From: Hysterium pulicare CBS 123377
Taxonomy: Eukaryota; Ascomycota; Dothideomycetes; Hysteriales; Hysteriaceae
Direction of reading: 5' to 3'
DNA length: 64,000 nucleotides
Assembly (NCBI GenBank): GCA_000467715.1
Contig: AJFK01000646.1
Location: 1-64,000 of the forward strand
The notes below the pieces were generated by a model. That model ran no database searches. It worked only from the letters and a program-made list of their open reading frames with translations, and was not told where the DNA came from. The translations under genes were made by a program, and so were the position numbers. This document shows positions 42,585-54,136 of this stretch, piece after piece (position 1 is the first letter of the stretch; each line of letters opens with the position of its first letter).

Positions 42585-45536
42585 ATGCACGCCATCCCGC
42601 TTCCAAATACCATGGATCTCTCCAGGGCGAGCCTTCGCGACCTAGCAAGCCACATTCGCGATACCCTGGATCCTGTCATCGCTCGTGAAGGGCCGGACGT
42701 AATGCACCCCGACGATGTTTTAGCCTTACACGAAGCCTTCACTGCGTTGCAGCATTCACCTGATGTTGCAGCGAACACGCTGCGAGCCACGGGTATTCAC
42801 AGAGCTATCATGGAAGTGGCTGGCAAGGCCACTAGATGGCCAGGAAGGTTGGCTGATGAATGCGATAAGGTGATTGAGATCTGGAGAGCCAAATTCGGGC
42901 CTTTGGAGAATTTGAGGCCTTTCCTCTACGGCCGGGGTGGGAGACTGGAAGGGATAGCTGACGCGAGAGATTTGACCAAAGGGGTGACTATACCCAGGGC
43001 CTCGCTTGCTCATTGATGGCGATGCTAAAGGATGACTTCTCCATATACAGGATCTGTTGAGGCGGTGGATGAGCAGGCATCCAGATCTGATTGCACCCGA
43101 GAAGTCACGGAGGCATGGGGCTTTGGGCTTCGAACCTGGAAGGTGAGCTTGCATGCTCTACCTAGGATCATCTGACACATTTCTCTCACCACAGCTGGTG
43201 GCTCAATGCTCTCTTTGCCCATCGCGCCGGCATCATCGATCTCGAAACTACTGATGGTGGCATCTGTAACGACGCCAAAGGAGCTTACGCGGTCCTTCTC
43301 AAGGACGAAGATGAGATAGAAGGGCCAACGCCAGCTGCCTTTACCTATCGCTGCCAGCGAAACGATCCAGGAAGATTCAGGCTTGCTGGAGCAAATTACC
43401 AGAGCAGATATCCAATAAGAGTACTGCGCAGCCACAGTCTCAATAGTATATGGTCTCCAAGAGCGGGGGTGAGGTATGATGGCCTGTAAGTCGGTCATTT
43501 TCCTCTTGACAATTTGTCGTGGAGACCATAGAGCACAGCCTTGCAAAAGCCATGTCAAACATCTCTCAAGTAATGTAGTAAGACTGACAGGGTCTAGCTA
43601 CCGCGTTTCAGGGTGGACCATCCGTTTTGCGCGATCTAAAGACTCCGCTGGTTCCAATCAAAACCTCAGCGAGCTGATATTCGAGTTCAAATTTGAGCGA
43701 GAAGACCCCGTATCTATAGAAGAAGTTCTTCGCCATCCTAGCGCCGCCGAAATCGATGACTATACTGAATACAAACGTTTCCGGCGCCTGCAGCGGGAGC
43801 ATGCAAACCAGGGTGGAACTTTACTCCAGACCCAAATGCATGCAGCGTCTACGACTGCACTCTCAAAAGCTCCGCATTCCGTTGCACCACAGATCCATCC
43901 TATTCCGTTCGCTGTACCGAACAGCGCTTTCATTAGTCTTGCGTCCAGCCTCAATCCACGACCTGCGCCAGTAACATTTGCTCCAGGCACTCCGAGAACA
44001 TCTCAGTCATCAACTTTCAACGCGCATATTGAGAAAGCGCCTTCACCGAATTTATCTTCTCTCCACCCTGACACCCCAGTGCCCCTTCTTCCGCAGGACG
44101 ATCATCCACGTTCAAAACTGGCCAAATCAATTCTTGGAGTTCCGGCCCTAGCGCGTACCGTATCAGACTCCAAGTCCCGTAAGAGCAGTGGGACAGGACG
44201 GCCACAACCTGCTGTAACCGGTTTCCCGACAACAACATCAAATCCTCAGCGTACCTTGGACAGCTTTAACAGTTTGAGTGAGGTGGGTACAAGCTCTAGC
44301 ACGTCGAAGTCCCCCGATAGTGTCCTTAGGGAAGTCGCGCCCTGGATCGATTATGAGTTGAGTGGGCCTGTAGCTACTCTTCCCACCATTTCACTCCAGG
44401 GTTCCCACAGTACTGATCCTAATTGTGTAATGAATCCAGATAGGGGATCTGGCAGTCCTCAGGTGCAAAGTGTTGCAGATATGGATGAAGCCCGGCCGAA
44501 GAGCAAAAGTTACAGTATCAGTTCCTCCAAGGGCAGTAAGATTACCAATACTATGCATCTTGAGAAGCGGAAGGCTCGGAAGGCTCGGAATGTCCGGGAG
44601 AAAAAGATGATGATGGACGAGGCGGTTGACCTTTTCAAGAATGAAGAAAGGTATAAGGAGAAGGATAAAAGAATGATGACTGCACACTCCATAAAAGTCA
44701 TGGCGAGGAGCACAAACCCCCTCGCGAAAGTGTTTGATGGAAGTGAGGACCGAGATGCGAGAGAAGTCGAGCAGGATATTTTAGACGGAGGTTATTTCAC
44801 TTACAAAGCGCCCTTCCCTTCTCTGTCTTCTGTCACAGGCGACTCCAAGAGACCGATTGTCAGACGTGCGTCTTCTTCAGACGCAACGGCGAAACCTTTG
44901 AGTCCAATTCCGTTCCTTCCCTTGAACTCGCCAGACAGTTTTCATCGTCGCGGCGCGATACCCTACCCTTCGCTCTCCGCATTCAGTTTCCCGTACGGTT
45001 TCACTCCGCTCCGCACCATCGTCAAGCCTGTTACAGATGAAGAGTGGCAACATTTTTTAGACCAGCAGTATTTGAGCGAATCACCATCTTTCGAAGACCC
45101 TTTTGTGCAGAAATCATCTGAGCAAAAATCCCCAAGCAAGCTACCTAGATCTAGAAGCAGAATCGCTTCCCTTCCTATCAGCCTCAGCGAGTTCATGGTT
45201 GCGCGCCAGGCTGAGGGCTTGGACGCTGAAGAAGTGGATTCTGATACTCACAATCGCCTTGAGGATTTTGTCTTTGGGGTTCAGAAGCAGAATGAGTCTC
45301 CTGCTTGGTCCGAGGAAACGACTGAAGCGTTGATGAGCGGCAGTGGGAAGGGAGATAAAAAGGTTGTATTTAAGGACCCATTTAGGGAACCCAGAGGTGG
45401 GGTTATTGCTACTGAGAGCAGGAATAGGATCTTCGGTTACAGAAGAAGGAGCAGTGAGGGGGTTGAGATCTTAAGTCCTAAGGAGGTGCCGGCTGGAGAA
45501 TCGATCGGAGGGGAAAGGAGTGTTTGGGTTGGGTAG
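42585..45536 (+). CDS. SRA-YDG domain protein (putative methylated-DNA reader)
   Basis: Four exons: 42585-42983, 43051-43142, 43195-43485 and 43598-45536 (introns 67, 52 and 112 bp), about 906 aa. The start is the ATG at 42585, with a second at 42612. After an N-terminal helical region of about 160 residues, the SRA-YDG module spans about 162-330: ALFAHRAGIIDLE, GAYAVLLKDEDE, FRLAGANYQSRYPIRVLR, then GVRYDGLYRVSGWTI after splicing. SRA domains flip and bind 5-methylcytosine in DNA. No RING, PHD or SET domain accompanies it, unlike UHRF1 or plant SUVH. The last 550 residues are disordered and Ser/Pro-rich, with a basic helical patch (KRKARKARNVREKKMMMDEA). It is probably nuclear; involvement in DNA methylation or RIP is inference. 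Confidence 0.82.
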
Positions 45537-46347
45537 TAGGGAATCGTGTGCTGGGGTTTCAAGATGTCCAGAAGCACCCAAAATGGAAGTATGGTGTTTG
45601 AATTGGAAGGTAAGCAATCGATTGGTATGATAAAATCATGAACAACGCTGGACGATTAGTATCGGGGAAGATGTGCACTACCTGTACAGTTTTCGCTTTG
45701 TATGATTATGACGTATTTTAAGAATATGGTGTGTCTTGTAATAATATATCCATTATATGGATCATGAAGCCCTAATTCCGACTGAAATGTGACTATCTTA
45801 GTGACTACTCCTGGACCTTCGATTGTTGGTCCCGAGTACGCCCTTAGCACTCGTCCTACCTCGCGTAGCGTATTCATCCTCTCCTATGTCGTATCACCTC
45901 ATGCACAATTCGGAAAAATTCCAGGCGAATTTGATCATTAAGCACCGGTACCAGGAGATATCAATGCATCTAACCCGGTAATTATCCGCAGACTAATATA
46001 AATCCTCTAATTAAATCTCGGAACATTTTTTGATATAGATTGATAATGTGGGGAACCCTGGTCGACCTGTAACGGCGCCAGACTTTATGGAGAACGCCGC
46101 ACGCAATCGAAACAAACTACCGCTGTTCAAGTTGCTTGTAGGAAAGTTGTTTCGCCCAGATTGAACGCAAGCTGTCGGGGATGTAGGCCGAAATGGCGAA
46201 GGGAGGTCATGGCTTGAATTTTTCCGAACAAAATGACGAGTTTCTTCATGGCTATCCCCTCACTCGCCCCTGATAAATCTAAAGTAAAATGCAGTATAAT
46301 AACTTCTCGTCGGTGTCTTTGCTGGAACCACTAAATCTTCAACCATC
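45537..46347. other. Intergenic region, promoter of the GH12 gene
   Basis: 811 bp without a recognisable gene. The 46255-46345 part, with TATAATAA at 46295, looks like the core promoter of the secreted glucanase. Nutrient control would be expected for such a gene but no specific site is convincing. Confidence 0.5.
46295..46302 (+). promoter_or_regulatory. TATA-like element of the GH12 gene
   Basis: TATAATAA 53 bp upstream of the ATG. It is a short match, but at the right place for a strongly regulated secreted-enzyme gene. Confidence 0.35.
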
Positions 46348-47144
46348 ATGAGATTTGCTCTTCTTCTGGTGGGCACGGCATCTCTCGCCCTCGCTGCACC
46401 AACAGCGACCATCCAAGAACGTGCCTCGGATATTTGTGGGCAATGGGACTCTCAGGTCACTGGGACTTATACACTTTACCAGGTACCCAACCCTATTATC
46501 GATCACAATTGACCTTTCCCTTCTAATATCGTTCCCATTAGGATCTGTGGGGTGAATCGGCAGCTTCATCTGGATCCCAATGCTCTGGCGTGGACGGTCT
46601 GAGTGGCTCGACCTTGAAATGGCACACAAAATGGACCTGGGCCGGAGGCTCCTCCTCCGTAAAATCCTTCGCCAACGCAGTTGTCAAATTGACACCCACG
46701 GCACTCTCATCCCTCTCATCCCTCGCCTCAACTTGGCAGTATAGCTACACCGGCAGCTCCATCATCGCAGACGTAGCATATGACATGTTCACGTCCTCGA
46801 CAGCTTCCGGCTCCGCGCAGTACGAAGTCATGATCTGGCTAGCCGCACTCGGAGGTGCCGGTCCCATCTCTTCTACCGGATCGCCGATTGCGACGCCGAC
46901 GATCGCCGGGAAGAGCTGGAAATTGTTCTATGGGTTGAATGGGAGTATGAAGGTGTATAGCTTTGTTGCTAGCAGCCAGATTACGAGTTTTTCGGGGGAT
47001 TTGTTGGAATTCTTCAAGTATTTGGAGAGTAGTCAGGGTATGAGTAGCAGTCAGATCTTGCAGAGTATTGGCGCAGGGACGGAGCCTTTTACGGGAAGTT
47101 CGGCGGTGTTTACGACGAGTGCTTATAGTGTTGTCGTGAAATAA
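46348..47144 (+). CDS. Secreted GH12 endoglucanase/xyloglucanase
   Basis: Exons 46348-46482 and 46542-47144 flank a 59-bp intron and encode 245 aa. Residues 1-17 are a signal peptide (MRFALLLVGTASLALAA). The mature part is a GH12 beta-jelly roll: CGQWDSQVTGTYTLYQDLWG across the splice, SGVDGLSGSTLKWHTKW, STWQYSYTG and VAYDMFTSS. The nucleophile Glu is in QYEVMIWL and the acid/base Glu in GAGTEPFTG near the C terminus. It would cleave beta-1,4-glucan or xyloglucan in plant cell walls, suggesting a saprotroph or plant-associated host. There is no carbohydrate-binding module or linker; the length is normal for GH12. Confidence 0.93.
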
Positions 47145-47324
47145 AGAACGGTGGATTTTTTTTGGAATTTGGGGTTGGCCTTCGATCGAAAAGCATCATG
47201 CTTAAATACATTTGTTCGATTTAAAGCTTATGTTGAGTTCGATACGGCCTCGTTCCGTGCGTCAAATGATGGGCTTTCTGTCCTTGTGTATGTTTTACTA
47301 AAAGTTAGCTGATCATCAAATTCA

Positions 47325-48380
47325 TCACACTCTTCCGGAACCTTTTGAAGTTAGCATTATTTCAATTCTCCCTTCGGATGGGAATCTCACCTCTCCCATT
47401 CCTTCAGAAGTATGCAAAGTCCCCTTGTTTTTCTCATCCCCAGGCTCAAAAACCTCGAGCCTGTGAAAGAACGTGGCTGATCGTGCCGGCAATGTTGGCT
47501 CGCATGCCCGGACGCGCTTGCTTACACGCTTCAATCTCCTCTCGCTTGATGAACATATTGGCCCATCCAGCCAACCTTGAATGCCTTCGAGTCTGTTGTC
47601 CGGAAGATCCCAGTTCCAGTAGTCTGAGGCGTGTAAAAGCAGCTCGATGGTAACATCCTCGACTAGGGGAAGGTGCTCCATGATGGCATCAAGTACAACA
47701 GTCAAGGGGTCCGTTGCTGTGGGCATAAAGTTCCTTCTTACATTCTCCGGCTCTTGAGGTGCGTCTGGTCGATCCGATGTAGTTCGTTGAAGCAGTTGAG
47801 CTTTGCCTGGTATAGGCCTCCTTACTATAATTTTCTGAGGACCTCGCCACCATTGCCAACCAGCCCAGACTATGAATTTGATGCGTCTGAGTTGGCTTAA
47901 GTAGGGTAGGAAGGCCATGAAGCGAGGCGAAAGAGCTTCTCGTGTCGGAGTGAAGAAGCCCATCTTCCCTCGAGTAGGACGAAGGATCTCTAAAGTTATT
48001 CTCACACTGCCATCGTCTTTGTTCCTCTCCGAAAACTCCTCGATATCGAAGTGAGCAGGCGATGTCCAAACCGTCTGGCTGACAGCCGCTTGGGCTTCAG
48101 CTTGATGTGGAAGTCGAGGACGCGTCGAATTAGTTAAGCATGCGGCAAAATCCAAGCATTCTTCCCGGATCATCTTGCTTGTTGCTAAAAGATTCGTTGG
48201 CGCGCGGCAGGGCAAGTAGATGCGGGTGTCCATGAAGGTAAAGCGATTTCCAATGAGATCAACGGTGGAGGGGTTCGGATGACCAGACGATGGGAATACG
48301 TGGGGAGGGAGAATAAGATATGAATAGACCTCATCGCGAAGCTCGCGTGGAATATCGAGAAGGGGAGAGGAGGCTTGCAT
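47325..48380 (-). CDS. F-box-like (2EXR-type) hypothetical protein
   Basis: A single exon of 351 aa from the ATG at 48380 (MQASSPLLDIPRELRDEVYS). The N-terminal LLDIPRELRDEVYSYLI resembles the short F-box-like motif found in many fungal hypothetical proteins; ATSKMIREECLDF follows, as usual in that group. The middle has a tryptophan-rich stretch (VWAGWQWWRGPQ). No catalytic signature or membrane span is present. Proteins of this kind may bind Skp1 or simply share the motif; the function is unknown. It lies convergent with the GH12 gene, about 180 bp apart. Confidence 0.65.
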   Translation of the reverse strand: MQASSPLLDIPRELRDEVYSYLILPPHVFPSSGHPNPSTVDLIGNRFTFMDTRIYLPCRAPTNLLATSKMIREECLDFAACLTNSTRPRLPHQAEAQAAVSQTVWTSPAHFDIEEFSERNKDDGSVRITLEILRPTRGKMGFFTPTREALSPRFMAFLPYLSQLRRIKFIVWAGWQWWRGPQKIIVRRPIPGKAQLLQRTTSDRPDAPQEPENVRRNFMPTATDPLTVVLDAIMEHLPLVEDVTIELLLHASDYWNWDLPDNRLEGIQGWLDGPICSSSERRLKRVSKRVRACEPTLPARSATFFHRLEVFEPGDEKNKGTLHTSEGMGEVRFPSEGRIEIMLTSKGSGRV

Positions 48381-49233
48381 TGCTAAGAATAGCTTCTGAT
48401 ACACCTCCTTCTTCAAAGGAGATCAGGGTTCTAGCACACGCGAGGACTTCGTAGGATATAATTGTGATATGGAGGTATTTCCTATGAGATGGCTAGGGAG
48501 GCGCGGTGAGATGCTGGACAAGATTGCTGCCTAGGTACGGTACGCGGAGTTTGTTTACCATGTACGTCTCTCGCGGGGTAAGCTTATGTTCACGCTCACA
48601 TGAAGCACGTTTCGTCAGCTCTGCATACACCAGTATATGTAGGTTCAGCCAATCCGAAGGTGCTTCCCTTGGTTCTCTGAGTAACCAGAAAGATGCAGAG
48701 GTAGGAAGATCAATGGCCTGGGAAATGGAGACCTCCAGCTCCAGCTGCGAATAGTTCATCACGTGGCATGTGGTCTATGCGCTTAGGTAAGCTTTCCACC
48801 CTTTCCACGATTTTCGTACATTTTCCAAGACGTGCCGATCGAATGGCAAGTCTATTGTGTTCCATGAGGCATTACTGCTTCTCATGTGTTATACAAAGCC
48901 GATGGCCGTTTGGCCTGTATATGCTCTACGGATGTTTCTTTCATCGCCCACTTCCTCATTAAACTTAGGCTGTCTGTAAGATATGTATCAATGGCTAACA
49001 AGGTCGTTGATCGTTGACTGTATGTGGCTTTGGAGTCGATGCCGAAGACAAAGACCTGACCGTCTTTAGCGATGCAACCGACCAATGCATTATTATCTCT
49101 TTGACAATCCTTTATCCTCAAATTCAGCTTAAGTTCCCTTTCCGTCGCAAGTTTCCTTTTCTCGTTTTGCGTCCTCAGCGTTACTACATTCTGTCGTTCA
49201 TATCTATTCATTCCATCCTCATTACCGGGTATC
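48381..49233. promoter_or_regulatory. Divergent intergenic region
   Basis: 853 bp between the F-box-like gene (minus) and the disordered-protein gene (plus). The element TGCCTAGGTA occurs at 48528-48537. Open frames here are short and unconvincing. Confidence 0.45.
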
Positions 49234-50394
49234 ATGGTGCGAACCCGAAGACAACGAGAAAGGGACGGCAGCTCCCCTCTTCCAACTAACCTGCATCTGA
49301 ATAAATCGCCAATGGCATCCGCCAAGAAAACCGTACGGCAAGGTCATAGGCAAGCATCTAGGCAAACCACGCAGAGCGCAGTTGCACCCCGTTCTCGCAG
49401 ACCGCCAAGAACGCCTAGTGTACACAGTGACGAGGAATATGACCTAGATGCACTCGACGAAGTACTCAATTCACCTACTGCAAACCGTAGCCGCTCATCT
49501 CGAACTGTGCATTTCGAACATCTCGAGGAAGACGTCAACAATGAGGATGAAGATGACACAAACCATGAGGACGAAGATTATCATCCATCGCCTACACAAA
49601 ATCCTCGCTCTCGAACTCCGCCTCCGCCTACCGTTGCCAGCCCGGCAACTCCTAGAATACGTGGTATCAGGCGGGCTCGAAGTGGAACAGTTGGCTCTAA
49701 TACCGGCGAACTACGTGAAGGGCTACCCGACTACACATCCAATGGACCGGAGGAGTACGTACAAACTAGAAATGGTCCCAGTAGGATTGTAACAACAGCA
49801 AATGGAGGCCCTATTAGGACTCCGCCGCATCGAACCGGGAGCAATTCTCCTTATCCTCCCCGGACACCTCCATCGCGGCGTCTTGGAAGAATCTCTCCCC
49901 AGGAACGCGCTCGGATAGTAAAACAGAGCCGTCTTCTGCAGGAAATACTTACACAGACTAGGGTCAGTGATGGAAGAGGTGTTGTGTACCCTACTCCGGA
50001 GGAGGACGATCTCCCCGACTACGAAGATAACGATGAACAGGATGGGCCGCCAACTCACATTTACGGACCTCCAGTACCTGACTATTCCGACAGGCATATA
50101 CGCGAGGGCCCGCCACCGGGTGCGCCCGAGGACCTGCCATGGGAGCGCGCTCCGCTCACGAGTAGCAGCCCCTTAAATCCATCATCGAGTAGTAGAAATG
50201 AACATGGCCGGATAGCCCTAACGGCTGCATGTCGGAAACTAATTGTGAATGAGGTTCGGGATAATCTCATCCTGTTTGGAATATACGGCGTTCTGGACAA
50301 CATCGAGGACCGAATGAACTACGAGAGTAGTACGCACGGATATGATATCCCTCACTGGATTCGTAAAATTCCTACCAGCAGTCCATGGAGTTAG
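49234..50394 (+). CDS. Disordered hypothetical protein
   Basis: A single exon of 386 aa from the ATG at 49234. It starts basic (MVRTRRQRERDG, SRQTTQSAVAPRSRRPP), then has acidic runs (EDVNNEDEDDTNHEDED) and proline/arginine-rich linkers (PRSRTPPPP). One ordered-looking helix lies around ISPQERARIVKQSRLLQEIL, and another near the end (RKLIVNEVRDNLILFGIYG). The mix of basic and acidic low-complexity sequence suggests a nuclear or chromatin-linked protein, but I recognise no family. Codon use looks normal and the ATG context is good, so I think it is a real gene. Confidence 0.55.
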   Translation: MVRTRRQRERDGSSPLPTNLHLNKSPMASAKKTVRQGHRQASRQTTQSAVAPRSRRPPRTPSVHSDEEYDLDALDEVLNSPTANRSRSSRTVHFEHLEEDVNNEDEDDTNHEDEDYHPSPTQNPRSRTPPPPTVASPATPRIRGIRRARSGTVGSNTGELREGLPDYTSNGPEEYVQTRNGPSRIVTTANGGPIRTPPHRTGSNSPYPPRTPPSRRLGRISPQERARIVKQSRLLQEILTQTRVSDGRGVVYPTPEEDDLPDYEDNDEQDGPPTHIYGPPVPDYSDRHIREGPPPGAPEDLPWERAPLTSSSPLNPSSSSRNEHGRIALTAACRKLIVNEVRDNLILFGIYGVLDNIEDRMNYESSTHGYDIPHWIRKIPTSSPWS

Positions 50395-51538
50395 GTGGTT
50401 AGGCTGTTGCTTAGAGATATTGTTTCGAGTCGGAAAGGCTGTCCGCAAGGTTGTTTCTTGCTCGGGACGACTTGGCGTAAGCTTATTCCATGAACAACCC
50501 CTAATCATGGGTCGAGACGCTTAGGAAACCGGGGTCGTATCCTGCATCTTGGTTTTGGGTAGACTTCGAGCGCCGACGATCAATTGGCATGATATGATGC
50601 CCCACGCAAAAATGATGATGGTGATAGATATTGAAGAGGGAAATCGCGGAAATAGTGACAGCTAACTCAGACTTGGCCAATTGAATCACACGATCGACCT
50701 AAACATAATCAAAGAACCTGGTGCGTATGAAAAAGTGAAGCTGACGTCTTGCCCAATATAGTGCACACCTTCTGAATGTTGAAACGTCAGATAATGCATA
50801 AAGGCCTAAGATGGGGGCTGAAAACTAACTCCTCGGCATCCTTACATGCCGAATATAAGAAAACGCGGCATGATCTCTCGCCCGATAGGTGATAAGATGA
50901 TAAAACGCTTCCAAGGTCGCTTACATTGTAAAGCCAATATATTGCTCTGACATCTCTAATCGGTGGGGATCGCCAGCATGGCCCATTTTCTTGGGACATC
51001 CCGTTACGCGGCATGGGCAAGGTAGAAACCCAAATTTGGAGCGAGATATGCAGCTCTCTGCTGACTATTCTCTTATATATGCCCCATCTTCCATTGTACC
51101 TGCATGCTAGAGAAAAGCTCATATTCAATACTACGTACTTGGAGTCCTCACAGATTCTAACAAGGTCCTTAGACGAAATAACAAGCTTATCATATGTTCC
51201 TTTTACCAGAAGCTTCAGACTGCTGCGGTTTAGAGTGATGAAACTTGTTCACCAGATCTGTTAAGTTTGTAGGGTTACGGACATGCTTACTCCTTTGGGT
51301 TGGGCTGATGAATAACCCCTCGCCTTGACGTTGGGGCTGTGCGTGCTTCAACCTCCCATGTCTCTCCTCTCCCTGTTCACCGGGAAAAACCATGAAAGGT
51401 TAGCGCCAGTCCATGAGTAAAGACCCGTTCCAGGCCTCCATCTCCCGCGGCCAGAGCTTTCACGAAAGTAACGAATTCGACCAGAATAAACATCATCCAA
51501 CTAGCATGTAAATAATTTCCAAGTGGAAAGGCATCTGA
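50395..51538. other. 1.1-kb intergenic region upstream of the Zn2Cys6 regulator
   Basis: No gene is recognised on either strand. The minus-strand frame at 50787-51128 and the plus-strand frame at 51013-51264 have no family features. It probably contains the 3' UTR of the preceding gene and the regulator's promoter. Confidence 0.45.
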
Positions 51539-54025
51539 ATGACATCTTCCTCAATGGATATCGCTCCAACACCTACCCAACAGCAAATGCTGTACTGGGA
51601 TGCTCAAGTTCCATCGCAAATCCCGGGACATCATCTATCATTTCCAGCGACAATCCCACCTCAAGGACATCTACAACAATCTCCGCTCCAACAAAAAGAT
51701 TCTCAGAGCACCTTCTTCGTGGCAGACGCGACACCGATCTTTCGTAACGGAAGTAAAAAGAGAAGGGCTTGCAATGAGTGCAAACAACAGAAGTTAAGAT
51801 GCGACTTGTCCACGCTTGGTACTCAATCCACAGAGTCCTGCTCGAGATGTAAACGACTTAGTCTTGAGTGCCGAATCGATCAACGGTTCATGCGAGAACG
51901 GAAGCGCAAAAGATCCAATGAGCTCGAAAAAGAAGTCGAGTCTTTAAGGCATCAACTCTCTACGCGGTCTGACTCTCAGGGTTCTGGCAGAGGGGAGAGC
52001 GTGGATCCCACCATCGCACCTCAACGCAATCCCAGTGGTAGCGATGCTGGGGGGAGCACCAGCTCTCTGGGGACTTTCCGCAGACCTTCTGATTTATTCT
52101 CAACGACGCTACCTAATATGACATCACCTGATTCAACCCAAGCTACGGATCCTCCCGGCATCACGACTAGGCCCATGCCTGAAATACATCCCGAAGAAGT
52201 CGAGAGTGGTGGAAGGCAACCCAATTGCTCCATTTTGGCTCCCAGGACAGCGAGAACTCTGGGGAGTATCAATCTTTCAGCAGAGGACGTTGATGGTTTA
52301 TTTGCAGAGTAAGCATGGCCAATCTATTACTTCTCAGAAGATTCGTCCTCGATGTTGGGGAGGGTCAAATTGAACCGAACGCCTAATTCTCTGCTCGAAA
52401 TCCTTCGTACAAGGTCTTGATGATTCAAGTGCCTCTTAATTTCGATGAAGTGCCTTCTTAGAGTATTTCTCTTGAGATAGCTGGCAAGGAATTTGAGGTC
52501 TTTTGTACTAATTGCAGCAGGTACTTCACATATTATCACCCCTTTCTGCCGATTTTGGACCCGGGAATCAGTCCAAACCAATACTTCAGTGGATCATCCC
52601 TTCTTTTCTGGTCTATCATATCTGTCGCTTCTCGACGTTATGACGAAGATCCCACGCTTCTAGCAAGACTCGCCCGATCAGTCACGAAACTCACTTGGAA
52701 GAACCTGCAGTCGATTCCCCATTCGAAGAATGTTGTTCAGAGTCTTGCGCTATTATGCACCTGGCCATTTCCCACTAGCAGCAGTACGGCAGACGTAACG
52801 TTCATGTGGGCGGGCACAATGATGCAAATAAGCATTCAAATGGGACTACATCGACCTATGAATCCGCAAGATTTCACCAAATTTCGAATTCAGCTGAATG
52901 ATTCGGAGATATCAGAACGAGTTCGAATTTGGGCTGCCTGCAATATCGTTGCTCAGAGGTAAACAGATCCCCTCCCCGCACAACCACTGTTAGGCGAAAG
53001 CTAATGTCGCCCTGCACAGTGTCAGTGTCGGCACTGGTCTTGCAGCTCCTGTTCAGTATGATTGGGCTTTGATCTCAGGTTCTCGATCCGATTCTCTGGC
53101 TATGAGGCTGGATCCTGGACTTGAATTGCATCTCAGGATTGAGATGTTTCGAGATAACGTCTCACGAACAATGGCCTCGAACTCCTTGGATTCTGTCGGT
53201 CTTTTACCAACGCAAGAGAGACTATCGCTGTACAAGTTATTTCTCAAGGAACTGGAAGGCCTTGAGGGATTTGCAGGAGATATATCCGATGTTAACCGAT
53301 TCTATCTCTATGCCGCTCGACTACATCTACAGGCCTTCTTCCTCTTTGACGAACCGTCATCGGACTCTTACACGGAGCGAATCCTTATGCTCTATTTCAC
53401 CGCCGTGACACTGATTCAGCATACGCTTGATACCAATAGACAGTCTCAGAGTCTCCTCCGTCACTGTCCGTTTTTCCTGTATCAGGTCTTTGTTTCTGCC
53501 TCCTTCGTGGTCCTCAAGCTTCTTCGAAACGAGTACTTCTCTGCTTTCATAGACATGGAAGCAGGGAGAAAGCTTTTTAACGCGTCCGTAAACGCTATTA
53601 GGAAGATGTCAGTTGCGAACAATGATCTACCTGGCCGACTTGCAGACGTTCTTGGATACCTTTGGAGCGACGTTACGCCCCATCTCATCAGCGGCTCAGG
53701 AAAGGAGGGTCTACAGCTTAAGATCCGGAGCCGAATGAGTATGAGTGTCGTGTTCGACTCGCTATGGAAATGGCGAGAACAATTTAGAGCTCAGCCAAGT
53801 AACGACAGTGCCATCGATCAGGACAATGAAGGTACGTGACATATACTTTGGCCAGCTTCCCATGCGATACTAATCCAATTAGATGACCCAACAACTTCAG
53901 AGAGCACAGGGCTCAGTACAGACCCTCTGAATCAAAACATGTTTGAGCCGAACCAGATGCTCTTTGACTCCTTTGGTCCCCTCGACTTCGCATTAGATAG
54001 TATTGACTTTAGCCTAATCAGTTGA
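51539..54025 (+). CDS. Zn2Cys6 transcription factor with fungal-specific TF domain
   Basis: Four exons: 51539-52308, 52521-52958, 53020-53831 and 53883-54025; about 720 aa from the ATG at 51539. The binuclear zinc cluster (about residues 79-112) reads CNECKQQKLRC then CSRCKRLSLEC, with a basic linker and a short coiled coil (ELEKEVESLRHQL). Joining exon 1 to 2 restores LFAEYFTYYHPFLPILDPG, the typical start of the middle homology domain, which continues through IQMGLHRPMNPQDF and AACNIVAQ-SVSVGTGL. The acidic, Phe-rich C terminus (FDSFGPLDFALDSIDFSLIS) suits an activation domain. Intron 1 is 212 bp, much longer than the others. The type resembles the WAR1/PrtT group. Its position beside three enzyme genes suggests a pathway-specific regulator, which is inference. 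Confidence 0.85.
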
Positions 54026-54136
54026 TCTTATCAGTCTTCATTGCTTCTAGCTGTTACTTATTTGATCAGCATCGAGAATTGAACTATTGGAATCTAGTTG
54101 CAGGCCAAACACTGTTCTTAAAAACTCTATCCAATA

